From positions 2,604,001-2,668,000 of the forward strand of contig NZ_BSUK01000001.1 of assembly GCF_030161555.1 (NCBI RefSeq): DNA of 64,000 nucleotides. Direction: 5' to 3'. Positions 49,090 through 64,000 of this stretch are shown in pieces (within the stretch, counting starts at the first letter, position 1; the number at the start of each line of letters is the position of its first letter). Both the position numbers and the translations under genes were made by a program. Source of the DNA: Luteimicrobium album. GTDB taxonomy: Bacteria; Actinomycetota; Actinomycetes; Actinomycetales; Cellulomonadaceae. The notes beneath the pieces are model-generated. The model was not told where the DNA came from, did no database searches, and worked only from the letters and a program-made list of their open reading frames with translations.

Positions 49090-50554
49090 CGCGCATCGAC
49101 CTGTCCTCCCTCATCAAGGCCTACGACGTCCGCGGGACCGTCCCCGACCAGCTCTCGCCCGACGTCGCCCGCGCGATCGGCGCGGCGTTCGCCCGGGTGG
49201 TGGTGCTCCCCGAGGCGGGGGAGAGTGCCCGGCCGAGCGCCGTCGTCGGGCACGACATGCGCGAGTCCGGGCCCGAGCTCGTCGAGGCGTTCGCCTCCGG
49301 GCTGACCGACGCGGGCGTCGACGTGGTCCGCATCGGCCTGTGCTCGACCGACGGCCTGTACTTCGCGTCCGGGTCGCTCGGTGTTCCCGGCGCGATGTTC
49401 ACCGCGAGCCACAACCCCGCCGTCTACAACGGCATCAAGCTGTGCCGTGCGGGCGCGCGACCCGTCGGGCAGGACACCGGCCTCGCGGAGATCCGCGAGC
49501 TCGCGGGCGACTTCCTCGGCGACGGGCTGCCCGAGCCGGCCGACGCCGCCGGGACCGTCACCGAGCGCGACATGCTCGCCGACTACGCGGCGTTCCTGCG
49601 CGGGCTCGTCGACCTCTCCGGGATCCGCCCGCTCAAGGTCGTCGTCGACGCCGGGAACGGCATGGGCGGGTACACCGTCCCCGCGGTCCTCGGGACGGGC
49701 GCCGGGCTGCCCGCGCCCCCGCTCGACGTCGTGCCGCTGTACTTCGAGCTCGACGGCTCGTTCCCCCACCACGAGGCCAACCCCTCGAGCCCGCGAACCT
49801 GCGCGACCTGCAGGCCGCCGTCGTCGAGCACGACGCCGACCTCGGGCTCGCGTTCGACGGGGACGCCGACCGGTGCTTCGTCGTCGACGAGCACGGCGAC
49901 CCCGTGTCGCCGTCGGCCATCACCGCGCTCGTCGGGCTGCGGGAGGTCGCCAAGGAGCTCGAGGCCGGCCGCACGCCCACGGTGATCCACAACCTCATCA
50001 CGTCGCGCGCCGTCCCCGACCTGTTGCAGGCCGCGGGCGCGGAGACCGTCCGCACGCGCGTCGGCCACTCGTTCATCAAGGCGCAGATGGCCGAGCACCA
50101 GGCCGTGTTCGGGGGCGAGCACAGCGCGCACTACTACTTCCGCGACTTCTTCTTCGCGGACACCGGCATGCTCGCCGCGATGCACGTCCTGGCCGCGCTC
50201 GGCTCCCAGCCGCACCCGCTGTCGGCGCTCGCCGACGCCTACCAGCCGTACGTGGCGAGCGGCGAGATCAACTCGCGGGTCGCCGACGTGTCGGCCGCAC
50301 GGGCGCGCGTCGTCGAGGCGTACGTGACCCAGCAGGGCGCCGGGCCCGTCACGACCGACGAGCTCGACGGGCTCACCGTCTCCCACTGGGACTCCACGCC
50401 CCAGTGGTGGTTCAACCTCCGCGCGTCCAACACCGAGCCGCTGCTGCGGCTCAACGTCGAGGCCGCCGACGAGGACATCATGGAGAAGGTCCGCGACGAC
50501 GTCCTGTCGCTCGTCCGGGCCGAGGCCGACGACACCCCCGAGGAGCAGGCATGA
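49086..50554 (+). CDS. manB: Phosphomannomutase/phosphoglucomutase
   Basis: The enzyme interconverts mannose-6-P and mannose-1-P (or the glucose phosphates) for GDP-mannose and cell-wall glycans. The phospho-serine loop is AMFTASHNPAVYNGIK, the metal loop is AFDGDADRCFVVD, and the sugar-binding loops GGEHSAHYYFRDF and RASNTEPLLRLNVE are intact. A frameshift near 49792 is fixed by one C, giving EANPLEPANLRDLQ. GTG 49086 overlaps the sulP stop. In relatives it sits directly behind DUF3499. Confidence 0.92.
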
Positions 50555-50745
50555 GCACCCCCATCCCCCTGGACGCGTGGGCCCGTGACCTGCTGCGCTG
50601 CCCCGTGACGGGCGCGACGCTCGTCGACGGCGTCGGGCCGGACGGCGAGCCCGAGCTGCACTCCACGGACCCCGAGCGGCCGCTCGCGTACCCCGTGCGC
50701 GACGGCATCCCCGTGCTGCTGGAGTCGGACGCGCGACCGCTGTAG
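50551..50745 (+). CDS. Trm112-like small protein
   Basis: The 64-residue protein has the Trm112/UPF0434 pattern, with LLRCPVTGATLVDG in the first half and AYPVRDGIPVLLESDA in the second. Only one Cys of the possible zinc site remains. In eukaryotes such proteins activate methyltransferases; the bacterial role is unclear. It overlaps the manB stop by ATGA, as is usual in actinobacteria. Confidence 0.85.
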   Translation: MSTPIPLDAWARDLLRCPVTGATLVDGVGPDGEPELHSTDPERPLAYPVRDGIPVLLESDARPL

Positions 50746-50872
50746 GCGCCCAGCGCCGGTCCCGCCTGGTGGGATCGCAGGCCGTCCCGAGATGCGTGCC
50801 ACCGCACGACCCCGCACCCTGGTGTGCGGCGTGACGTGCGCAGAACGGGCACGAGGGGACGAGGGGGTCGCC

Positions 50873-53486
50873 ATGGGTGGCGTCGAGCCTGCGAGCACGC
50901 GGGGGCGAGCGGCGGCCGGAGCACGCCGGGCGACGGTCCGGTTGACGGTCGCGGCGGTGCTCGCGGGCGGGGCGGTGGTCGCGCCCGTCGCGACCCTGCC
51001 CGCACCCGCGGCGCACGTCGTGACACCGCACTCCGACACCGTCCACGTGCGGGGTCACGTGGACCGCACGGCGCTGCGCGACCGCACGGCGCTGCGGCCC
51101 GCGGAGCGGGACGAACCCGCCCCCAGCGGCGGCGCGCAGGATGCCGGCGCCCTGGCCGTGCTCGGGACGAAGACCGTGACCCAGCACTTCCTCGTCGCGG
51201 GCGTCACCTGGGCGCCCGGCTCGCCGAAGGTCGTCGAGGCGTCCGTGCGGGTCCTCGAGGACGGCACCTGGTCGGCCTGGACGGAGCTCGACGTCGACGA
51301 CGTCGGGGTGCCCGGAGAACGTCCCGGGACCGACCCGCTGATCACGGGTGGCGCGGACGGCGTCCAGGTCCGGATCCTCACCGCGGACGGCACCGCGCCC
51401 GACGACGTCCAGGTGGACGTGATCGACCCGGGCACCCAGGCGTCGGACGCGACGGTCGCGCGGGACGCCGCGCCGGCCGCGAGCGCGTCGGCGGCGACGG
51501 GCTACGAGATCCAGCCCAAGATCGTCACCCGCAAGCAGTGGGGCGCGGACGAGAAGCGCGCGTCGTCGTGGCCGGAGGTCTCAGCGAAGCTCCAGGCCAT
51601 GTACGTCCACCACACGGCGGGCACGAACAGCTATTCGAAGGCGCAGGCGCCGGCGATCGTGCGCGGCATCTACGCGTACCACACGGGCGCGCGGAACTGG
51701 CCGGACATCGGCTACCAGTTCCTCGTCGACAAGTACGGCACCATCTACCAGGGCCGGCAGAACGCGATCGACGACAACCCGCTGGGGGCCCAGGCCGGCG
51801 GCTACAACACGGGCACGATCGGGGTGTCCGCGATGGGCAACTACCAGACGGCCCGTCCGTCCGCGGCCCTCCTGACCGGGATCGAGAAGGTGCTCGCCTG
51901 GAAGGGCTACGAGTACGGGCTCAACCCGACGGGCCACACGACGCTCGTGACGGGCTCGAGCACGGGCAGCGTCCCCAAGCACAAGGCCGGCATCAAGGTG
52001 AAGGTCCCCGTCATCCTCGGGCACCGGGATACGAACGGGACGGCGTGCCCGGGCACGTACCTCTACCAGAAGCTCCCGACGATCCGGAAGGCCGTGAAGG
52101 CGCGCGTCGACGCAGCCGGGAAGAAGTACGGCGCGGTGAAGTACACGACGGCGGCGCCGACCGTGGTCAAGGCGACGGCGAGCCAGGCGCCCGTCCAGTG
52201 GGCGGCGTCGACGGCGTACTCCTGGAAGGCCGTCCCGGGCGCCAAGAAGTACCAGGTCCTCACCAGGGCGGCGACGCGCGGCGCGACGACGTCGCTCGCC
52301 GACACGCGGTACTGGACCGTCCTCAAGACCGTCACCACCACGCACGCGGTGATCACGACGGCCTCGGGCTCGACGAGGCTCGTGGCCGTGCGCGCCGTCG
52401 ACGCCAACGGCCGGCTGGGGCCGGTGCGCACGCACACCCAGGCGACCAGGCCCGTCTCCCCGGGCATGGTCACGCGCTCGCCCTCGTGGAAGACCGTCAA
52501 GAACGGCGGCTACTACCGCGACGCGGCGTGGCGTTCGACGAGCCCGACCGCCAGCCTGACCGTGACGGGGCTGAAGGACGTCCGCCAGGTGGTGCTGCGG
52601 GCACCCACCGGACCGACCGAGGGACGCCTCGAGGTGCGGTCCGGCACCGCCCGGCTGGGCGTGCTCGACCTGCGCAGCACGACGGCGCACGCGGCGTCGG
52701 TCCTCGTGCTGCCGCTCGCGAAGACGATCAGCGGCACGATCACGCTCGTCGCGCTTGATCGCAAGCCCAAGCTCGTGAGCGGGCTCGCCTTCCCGCGCAC
52801 GAAGGCCGCCCAGGCGGGCGGGGTGTCGCACGCCGCCCACGCCGCCACCCCCGGGCGGTCGCGCTCCCGGCGAGCGCCGCCGTCCGGCCCGGCACGGCCC
52901 AGATCTACACGTGGAAGGCGTCGAAGGGCGCGACGCGGTACGAGGTCTGGGATCGGTCCGCGGCCCACGGCAAGGGTGCGGAGCGTGGCACCGCGTCGCC
53001 ACCACGACCAGCACGCACGCCCGGCTGTCCATGAAGGGCACGGGCGTCACGTGGGACGTCGCGGTCCGGGCCGTCGGGCCGGGCGGGTCGAGCGCGTTCG
53101 CGCACTACCGGACGGTCACCCGGCCCGTGAGCTCGGCGCTGCTCAAGAAGTCGACCGGCTCGTTGCGCTGGGCGAAGAAGTCGGACGGCCGCTACTACCG
53201 CGACGGCGCCTACCAGACGTCCGCCAAGGGCGCCACGATCATCATCAGCACGGCGAGGAGCGTCAAGCGCGTGCGCCTGATCGTGCGGACGGGGCCCGGG
53301 GAGGGGCGGCTCGCCGTCTACGTCGGCGGGGTTCGGGTGGGTACGCGCTCCACCGCGGCCTCCCGGACCACCTGGGCGAAGCAGCTCGACGTCGTCCTCT
53401 CCCGGGCGCGCTCCGGGACGGTCGTGGTGAAGACGCTCGACCACAAGCCGGTCCGCGTGTCGGCGGTCGGGCTCGGGCGCAGCTGA
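50873..53486 (+). CDS. Secreted PGRP-type N-acetylmuramoyl-L-alanine amidase
   Basis: The restored protein has about 871 residues. A signal peptide (VRLTVAAVLAGGAVVAPVATLPAPAAHV) leads to a beta-rich N-domain and an Amidase_2/PGRP domain near residues 215-395, with the zinc ligands in MYVHHTAGTNS and ILGHRDTNGTACPG; it would cut the glycan-peptide bond of peptidoglycan. Two homologous C-terminal modules follow, each with a KSDGRYYRDGAY or KNGGYYRDAAW element. Frameshifts lie near 52855 and 52985. ATG 50873 is preceded by GAGGGGG. Confidence 0.87.
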
Positions 53487-53493
53487 CCGCGCG

Positions 53494-53519
53494 GCACCCG
53501 GGCCCGGCCCGGGGTGCCC
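53494..53519 (+). terminator. Hairpin behind the amidase gene
   Basis: GGCACCC and GGGTGCC pair around a GC-rich bulged inner stem, just after the stop at 53486. Confidence 0.55.
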
Positions 53520-53570
53520 GACGGCGCAGCCTAGGATGTGGGGGTTGTCCGTCCGGTCCTGAGGAGCTGC

Positions 53571-54571
53571 GTGGAAGCCGTGCCTGCCCGTGTCGTCGCC
53601 GTCGTGGTCGCGTACAACCGGCGGGACCTGCTCGCCGCGGCCCTCGACGCGATCGCGGCCCAGACCCGCCCGCTCGACCACGTCGTCGTCGTCGACAACG
53701 CGTCCACGGACGACTCGCTGACGATCGCCCGCGAGCACCCCAGCGCGCCCGAGGTGCTCGCGCTGGCCCGCAACACGGGCGGCGCGGGCGGCTTCGCGGC
53801 CGGGCTCGCGCACGCCGTGGCGCCGTCGGACGGGGCCGCCCCGGCGGACCTGGTCTGGCTCATGGACGACGACACGATCCCCACGCCGACGGCGCTCGCG
53901 GAGCTCCTCGTGGCGCGCGACGCGTTCGAGGCGGCGGGCGGGGAGCCGGTCGCGGTCGCGGGCTCGAAGGCCGTGTGGACGGACGGGCGCGAGCACCCCA
54001 TGAACACGCCGCGGCGCCGCCCGCGCGCCGACCAGGACGAGGTCCGGCGGGCCCACGTCGCGGGCGCGGTGCCGGTGCGGTCGAGCTCGTTCGTGTCGAT
54101 GCTCGTCGACGCGCGGGCGGTGCGCGAGGACGGTCTGCCCGCCGCCGACTACTTCATCTGGAACGACGACTTCGAGTTCTCCACCCGCCTGCTGCGCCAC
54201 CGGCCGGGCCTGTACGTGCCGGCGAGCGTCGTCGAGCACCGGACGGCGAAGTTCGCGGGCACCGACGTCGACCCGGGTCCCCGGTTCTACAACGAGGTCC
54301 GCAACAAGGTCTGGATGTTCTCGCGGTCGCGCGCGTTGGGGCCCGTGGACACGGCCGCATACGGCGCGTCGACCCTGGTCCGGTGGGGGCGAACCGTCGC
54401 ACGCTCGCAGGACCGCCGGACGCTGCTCGCGTCCGGCTGGAAGGGCCTGCGCGACGGCGTCGCGAGCGCCCCGCGGCCCGCGGACGCCGTCCTCGAGGGC
54501 CTGGGCCCGGTCGAGGCGGAGGCCCGCGCGGTCGAGGCCGCTGCGGGGCGGCCGGTCGCCGGAGGGCGCGC

Positions 54572-54575
<4 letters not shown>
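53571..54575 (+). CDS. GT2 glycosyltransferase, GlfT1-like
   Basis: The 334-residue cytoplasmic enzyme has VVAVVVAYNRRDLLAAALDA, VVVDNASTDDSLTI and the metal-binding DxD in LVWLMDDDTIP, with FIWNDDFEFSTRLL downstream, all as in GlfT1-type galactofuranosyltransferases. The glf gene two positions later supports a UDP-galactofuranose donor. GTG 53571 was chosen because GAGGAG stands 6 bp before it. The stop overlaps the next gene's ATG. Confidence 0.85.
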
Positions 54576-57720
<3,145 letters not shown>

Positions 57721-57808
57721 TGAGCAGCTCCCGGCTGCCCACAGGATGTAAGATCCGGGCGGCCCGCAGTCCAGCGTGGTTCAGGTCCTCTTCTTCGGAG
57801 ATCGCACC

Positions 57809-59451
57809 ATGCGGAACCGCCGCCTCGCCGCCTCCCTGCTCATCCTGGTCGCGGGCGTCCTTGCGCCCGCAGTCGTCGTGCCGACGGCGGCAGTCGCCGA
57901 CGACACGGCCCCCGTCCAGGAGACGTGCACCCAGCCGTACGTCGTGACGTTCACCCAGACGAAGTCCTACGGGCGGCAGTTCGCAGGCAGCGGCACCGTG
58001 TCCACGTGCGCCACCGGGGACCCGGCGACGTCCGGCAGCGTGTTGCTGAGCGATCCGACTGACCGCGTGGTTCTCGCGACCGCGACCGTCGCGTCGGGCA
58101 GGTACAGCTGGGCGGACGCCGCCGCCCCGGCGTACGGCAGCACGAACGACCTGGATCTCACCTACGACCCGGGCAACGGGGAGTCCGTGCAGTCGGTTCC
58201 GGTCACTGTGACGACCACCGTGCCGATCGTCCACGTCGATCTCAGCGCGTGGATCCCGAGCAGCGGGCCGGCCGACACGCCGGTCCGAGCCACGGTGACA
58301 GTGTCCACGTTCGACGCGAAGCACACCTTCCTGCCCTGGGCGACTGTCCTCGCGCCGACGGGGACCGTCGACATCCTGCGGAACGGCTCGGTGGTCGGCC
58401 ACGTCGATCTCGCGGGCACCTCCGTCACCTTTCCGGAATGGGGCGCGAAGAGCGTCGGGTCGACCACGCTCGCGGGCGTGCGTCCGACCGACAGCCTGAC
58501 GGCGGTCTACCACGGCGACGTCGGCTATCCCGGGGCTTCGACCGACGCACCCCAGCCGGTCAAGGACGAAAGGGCGCCGACGACCCTCACGATCACCGGC
58601 CTCACGGTGAGTGGGCTCCACGCGGAGGTCACGGCGGGCCTGACAGCGGGGAGGAACGCGGCCGGTTCGTCTCCAGAGGTCGGCGAGGTACCGCTCGTCG
58701 TCTCCGTCGACGGTCACAAGGCGGCAACCTTCAGCACCTATCCGTGGTCCCAGACGTCGAGCTGGGGGTTCTCGCTGCCGGGCGGTGCCCACACGGTAGC
58801 GGTCGCGTTCGCAGGTAACGGCACGCTCCAACCGTCGTCGGCCAGTCGGACCGTCACCGTGCCGCGTGTGCCCACCCGTACCACCCTCGCCGACCTATCC
58901 GGTGGCAGCTTTGGGCCTGTGCCACGCGGTGCGACCGAGCGGCTCCAGGTGTGCGTCCGCAGCGGCAGCACGATGGTCAAGGCCGGCGTGCGCCTGCAGC
59001 GCAGAGTCGGCGGTGCGAAAACCTGGAAGACCGTGACGTCGAAAACGACCTCGGGGGCACCGGCTGCGCGACGTTCGCGACCCGGCAGTACGCCTCGACG
59101 GTCTACCGTGCCGTCGTCGTCGGCGACACCAGCTTCCTCGCTTCGACCTCGTCATCGTGGAGCGTGCGGACCGAGCGTCGCGTGAAGGTCTCGAAGAAGG
59201 CGGTGGCTCACACCCGGCGCGTCACGATCACGGCGACGTCCTACCCTTCCGGGTCGATGCGCCTGCAGGAGCTGACGGCGCATGGCTGGCGAACGCGCTC
59301 GACCAAGACGCCGAAGGCCGCTGTCGGCGCGGTCGGCAGGTCGACGTTCACTGTCACGCGCTCGACCAACGGCAGCCGCGTGTTCAGGGTCGTCGTGGCG
59401 TCGGACAAGGTGGGAACATCGGCCACGAGCGCGCACGTGATCGTGGGCTGA
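57809..59451 (+). CDS. Secreted protein with Ig-like repeats, function unknown
   Basis: A signal peptide (LAASLLILVAGVLAPAVVVPTAAVA) leads to a protein of about 547 residues made of several beta-sandwich-like modules rich in Thr, Ser and Val (DSLTAVYHGDVGYPGASTD is typical of Ig-like repeat proteins). No enzyme motif is seen. A frameshift lies near 59055. ATG 57809 was chosen over GTG 57776, because the signal peptide starts there. It separates rmlB from the other rml genes and ends 9 bp before the likely rmlC stop. Confidence 0.75.
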
Positions 59452-59460
59452 GGCTCGAGG

Positions 59461-60073
59461 TCAGGGAGGGTCACGACGAACGCCTCGACGTCCTCGAGCC
59501 GGGGGAGCAGGCCCTGCTCCCGCGCCTCGACGAGCGTCGGTGCCGCCTCGTCCTTGTCCGAGAGGAGCGGTGTCAGCGGGCTGCCGTCGCGTGCGGTCGT
59601 CGGCCACGCGACGCCGACCTCCGGGTCCAGCGGGTGGATGCCGTGCTCCCGGCCGGGAGCGTAGGGCGCCGAGCACAGGTAGAGCACCGTCGAGTCGTCC
59701 TCGAGCGACATGAACGCGTGCCCCAGGCCCTCGGACAGGTAGATCGCGCGCCGGTCGACGTCGTCGAGCAGCACGGAGTCCCACCGGCCGAACGTGGGCG
59801 AGCCGACCCGGATGTCGACGACGACGTCGAGCACCGCTCCCTTGGCACACGTCACGTACTTGGCCTGGCTGGGCGGGACGTCGGCGAAGTGGATGCCCCG
59901 CACGACGCCCGCGGCCGACACCGAGAGGTTGGCCTGCTGCAGGTCGAACCGATGCCCGGCGGTAGCCGTGAAGGGCGCGTCCTTGAACCACTCGAGGAAG
60001 ACGCCTCGGGGGTCGCCGAACTGCTGGGGGTCACCTCGAAGGCGCCGGGGACGGAGAGCTCTCGGACATCCAC
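59461..60073 (-). CDS. rmlC: dTDP-4-dehydrorhamnose 3,5-epimerase
   Basis: RmlC epimerises the 4-keto sugar at C3 and C5. Typical motifs are QQANLSVSAAGVVRGIHF (catalytic His), YVTCAKGAVLDVVVDIRVGS and RRAIYLSEGLGHAFMSLED. A frameshift near 60022 (one C missing from CCCCC) separates VPGAFEVTP from QQFGDPRGVFLEW. Read without change, the ORF runs on to 59241 across the convergent gene, about 70 residues longer than the family. One more missing C near 59465 would place the stop at 59461, which I prefer. The start is GTG 60073. Confidence 0.87.
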
Positions 60074-60106
60074 AGGCCGAGCCTACGGCCGGGTAGCCTC
60101 GGGATC

Positions 60107-60953
60107 GTGCGGTGGATCGTGGTCGGCGCGGCCGGCATGCTCGGGCAGGACGTCGTCGCTGCGGCTCGCGTGGCCGGACACGACGTCGTCCCGCTGACGC
60201 GCGCCGAGCTCGACGTGACCGACGCCGCCGCCTGCCGCGACGCGCTCGACGGCGCGGACGTCGTCGTGAACGGGGCCGCGTACACCGCCGTGGACGCCGC
60301 GGAGGAGCACGAGGCCGACGCCTTCACGGTGAACGCGGTCGGGGCCGCGAACCTCGCGCGGGCAGCGGCCGCTGGGGCTGCCCGGCTCGTGCACCCGTCG
60401 ACGGACTACGTCTTCGCCGGCGACGCCGACGCTCCGTACGCCGAGGACGCGCCCGTTGCCCCCGCTCGGCCTACGGGCGGACCAAGGCCGCAGGAGAGTG
60501 GGCCGTGCTCGCCGCGAGCCTCGACCATCTCGTGCTCCGCACGGCCTGGCTCTACGGGGCCGGCGGCGGCAACTTCCCCAAGACCATCGTGCGGGTGGCG
60601 CGCGAGCGCGGGGGCGTGGACGTCGTCGTCGACCAGCGCGGGCAGCCCACCTGGACGCGTGACGTCGCGGACCTCGCGGTCCGGCTCGTCGCCGCCGAGG
60701 CGCCCGGCGGGATCTACCACGCGACGTCGTCGGGGGACGCCACGTGGTTCGACTTCGCGCGCGCCGCGGTCGCGTCGGTGGGCCGCGACCCGGAGGCGGT
60801 GCGCCCGACGACGTCCGAGGCGTTCGTCCGCCCCGCCCCCGCCCGGCCTACTCCGTGCTGGGGCACGACGCGCTGCGGCGGGTCGGCGTCGAGCCGATCG
60901 GCGACTGGCGCGAGCGCTGGGCCGAGGCGGCCCCCGCGGTCCTCGCGAAGTAG
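60107..60953 (+). CDS. rmlD: dTDP-4-dehydrorhamnose reductase
   Basis: RmlD makes dTDP-L-rhamnose with NAD(P)H. The protein has WIVVGAAGMLGQDVV, VNGAAYTAVDAAEE, LVHPSTDYVFAG and YGRTKAAGEW (catalytic YxxxK), and DQRGQPTWTRDVADL. Two frameshifts, near 60465 and 60843, are in C-rich runs; the restored protein has about 282 residues. GTG 60107 is the best start, divergent from rmlC. It converges with rmlA. Confidence 0.92.
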
Positions 60954-60995
60954 TACGGCCGCCGGTATACCGCGCGAGGTATACCGGCAGCCGTA

Positions 60996-60997
<2 letters not shown>
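60952..60997. terminator. Bidirectional terminator between rmlD and rmlA
   Basis: AGTACGGC and GCCGGTATACC pair with GGTATACCGGC and GCCGTACT, a 19-bp stem with single-base bulges and a 6-base loop. The stop codons of both convergent genes lie at the edges of the stem. Confidence 0.8.

Positions 60998-64000
<3,003 letters not shown>

Overview
The window comes from a very GC-rich actinobacterium. Two WhiB regulators, a PdtaS-type kinase, paired LCP ligases, a whiB2 / DUF5719 / metallopeptidase / DUF3499 / manB neighbourhood and a CebEFG-type cello-oligosaccharide operon all point to Actinobacteria, most likely a cellulolytic member of Micrococcales (Cellulomonadaceae or Promicromonosporaceae-like). 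The genus cannot be fixed from the sequence alone.

Layout. 1-5.4 kb: 3' part of a PutA-type proline catabolic enzyme, an HTH_42 protein, a membrane-anchored methyltransferase and a LacI regulator. 5.4-10.4 kb: a reverse-strand cello-oligosaccharide operon (binding protein, two permeases, beta-glucosidase) headed by two 14-bp CebR/CelR-like operators. 10.6-13.7 kb: pdtaS, whiB1 and small membrane proteins. 13.7-23 kb: a FtsX-like ABC exporter and a NarL-type two-component system separated by a DUF559 gene, then an OmpR-type two-component system. 23-30.3 kb: gtrA, purK, purE, two LCP proteins, a glycosyltransferase and a TIGR03089 protein. 30.5-37.1 kb: whiB2, a giant GT2 membrane protein, DUF5719, a metallopeptidase-like protein and DUF3499. 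37.1-49.1 kb: an inserted block with an IS607-like element (decayed tnpA, intact-looking tnpB), a truncated pyruvyltransferase, four capsule-type genes including two unusual fusions, and an arsR-sulP pair with its operator. 49.1-64 kb: manB, a Trm112-like protein, a secreted amidase and a cell-wall sugar region with glf, two GT2 enzymes, the whole dTDP-L-rhamnose pathway (rmlA, B, C, D), a secreted repeat protein, a hydrolase and a partial glycosyltransferase.

The most unusual signal is a family of 42-bp palindromic elements (TGTCAGAAC at one end, GTTCTGACA at the other, often CCCGTATACGGG in the centre). Seven copies occur. Six form three dimers with exactly the same geometry (42 bp, 20-bp spacer, 42 bp). 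The seventh lies in frame inside the PutA linker and adds 14 codons. Two of the dimers flank the DUF559 nuclease-like gene that interrupts the two-component/ABC module.

About half the protein-coding genes carry one or more apparent frameshifts, most of them explained by one base missing from a G or C run. I read these as sequencing or assembly errors and give the restored gene extents, noting the approximate shift positions.
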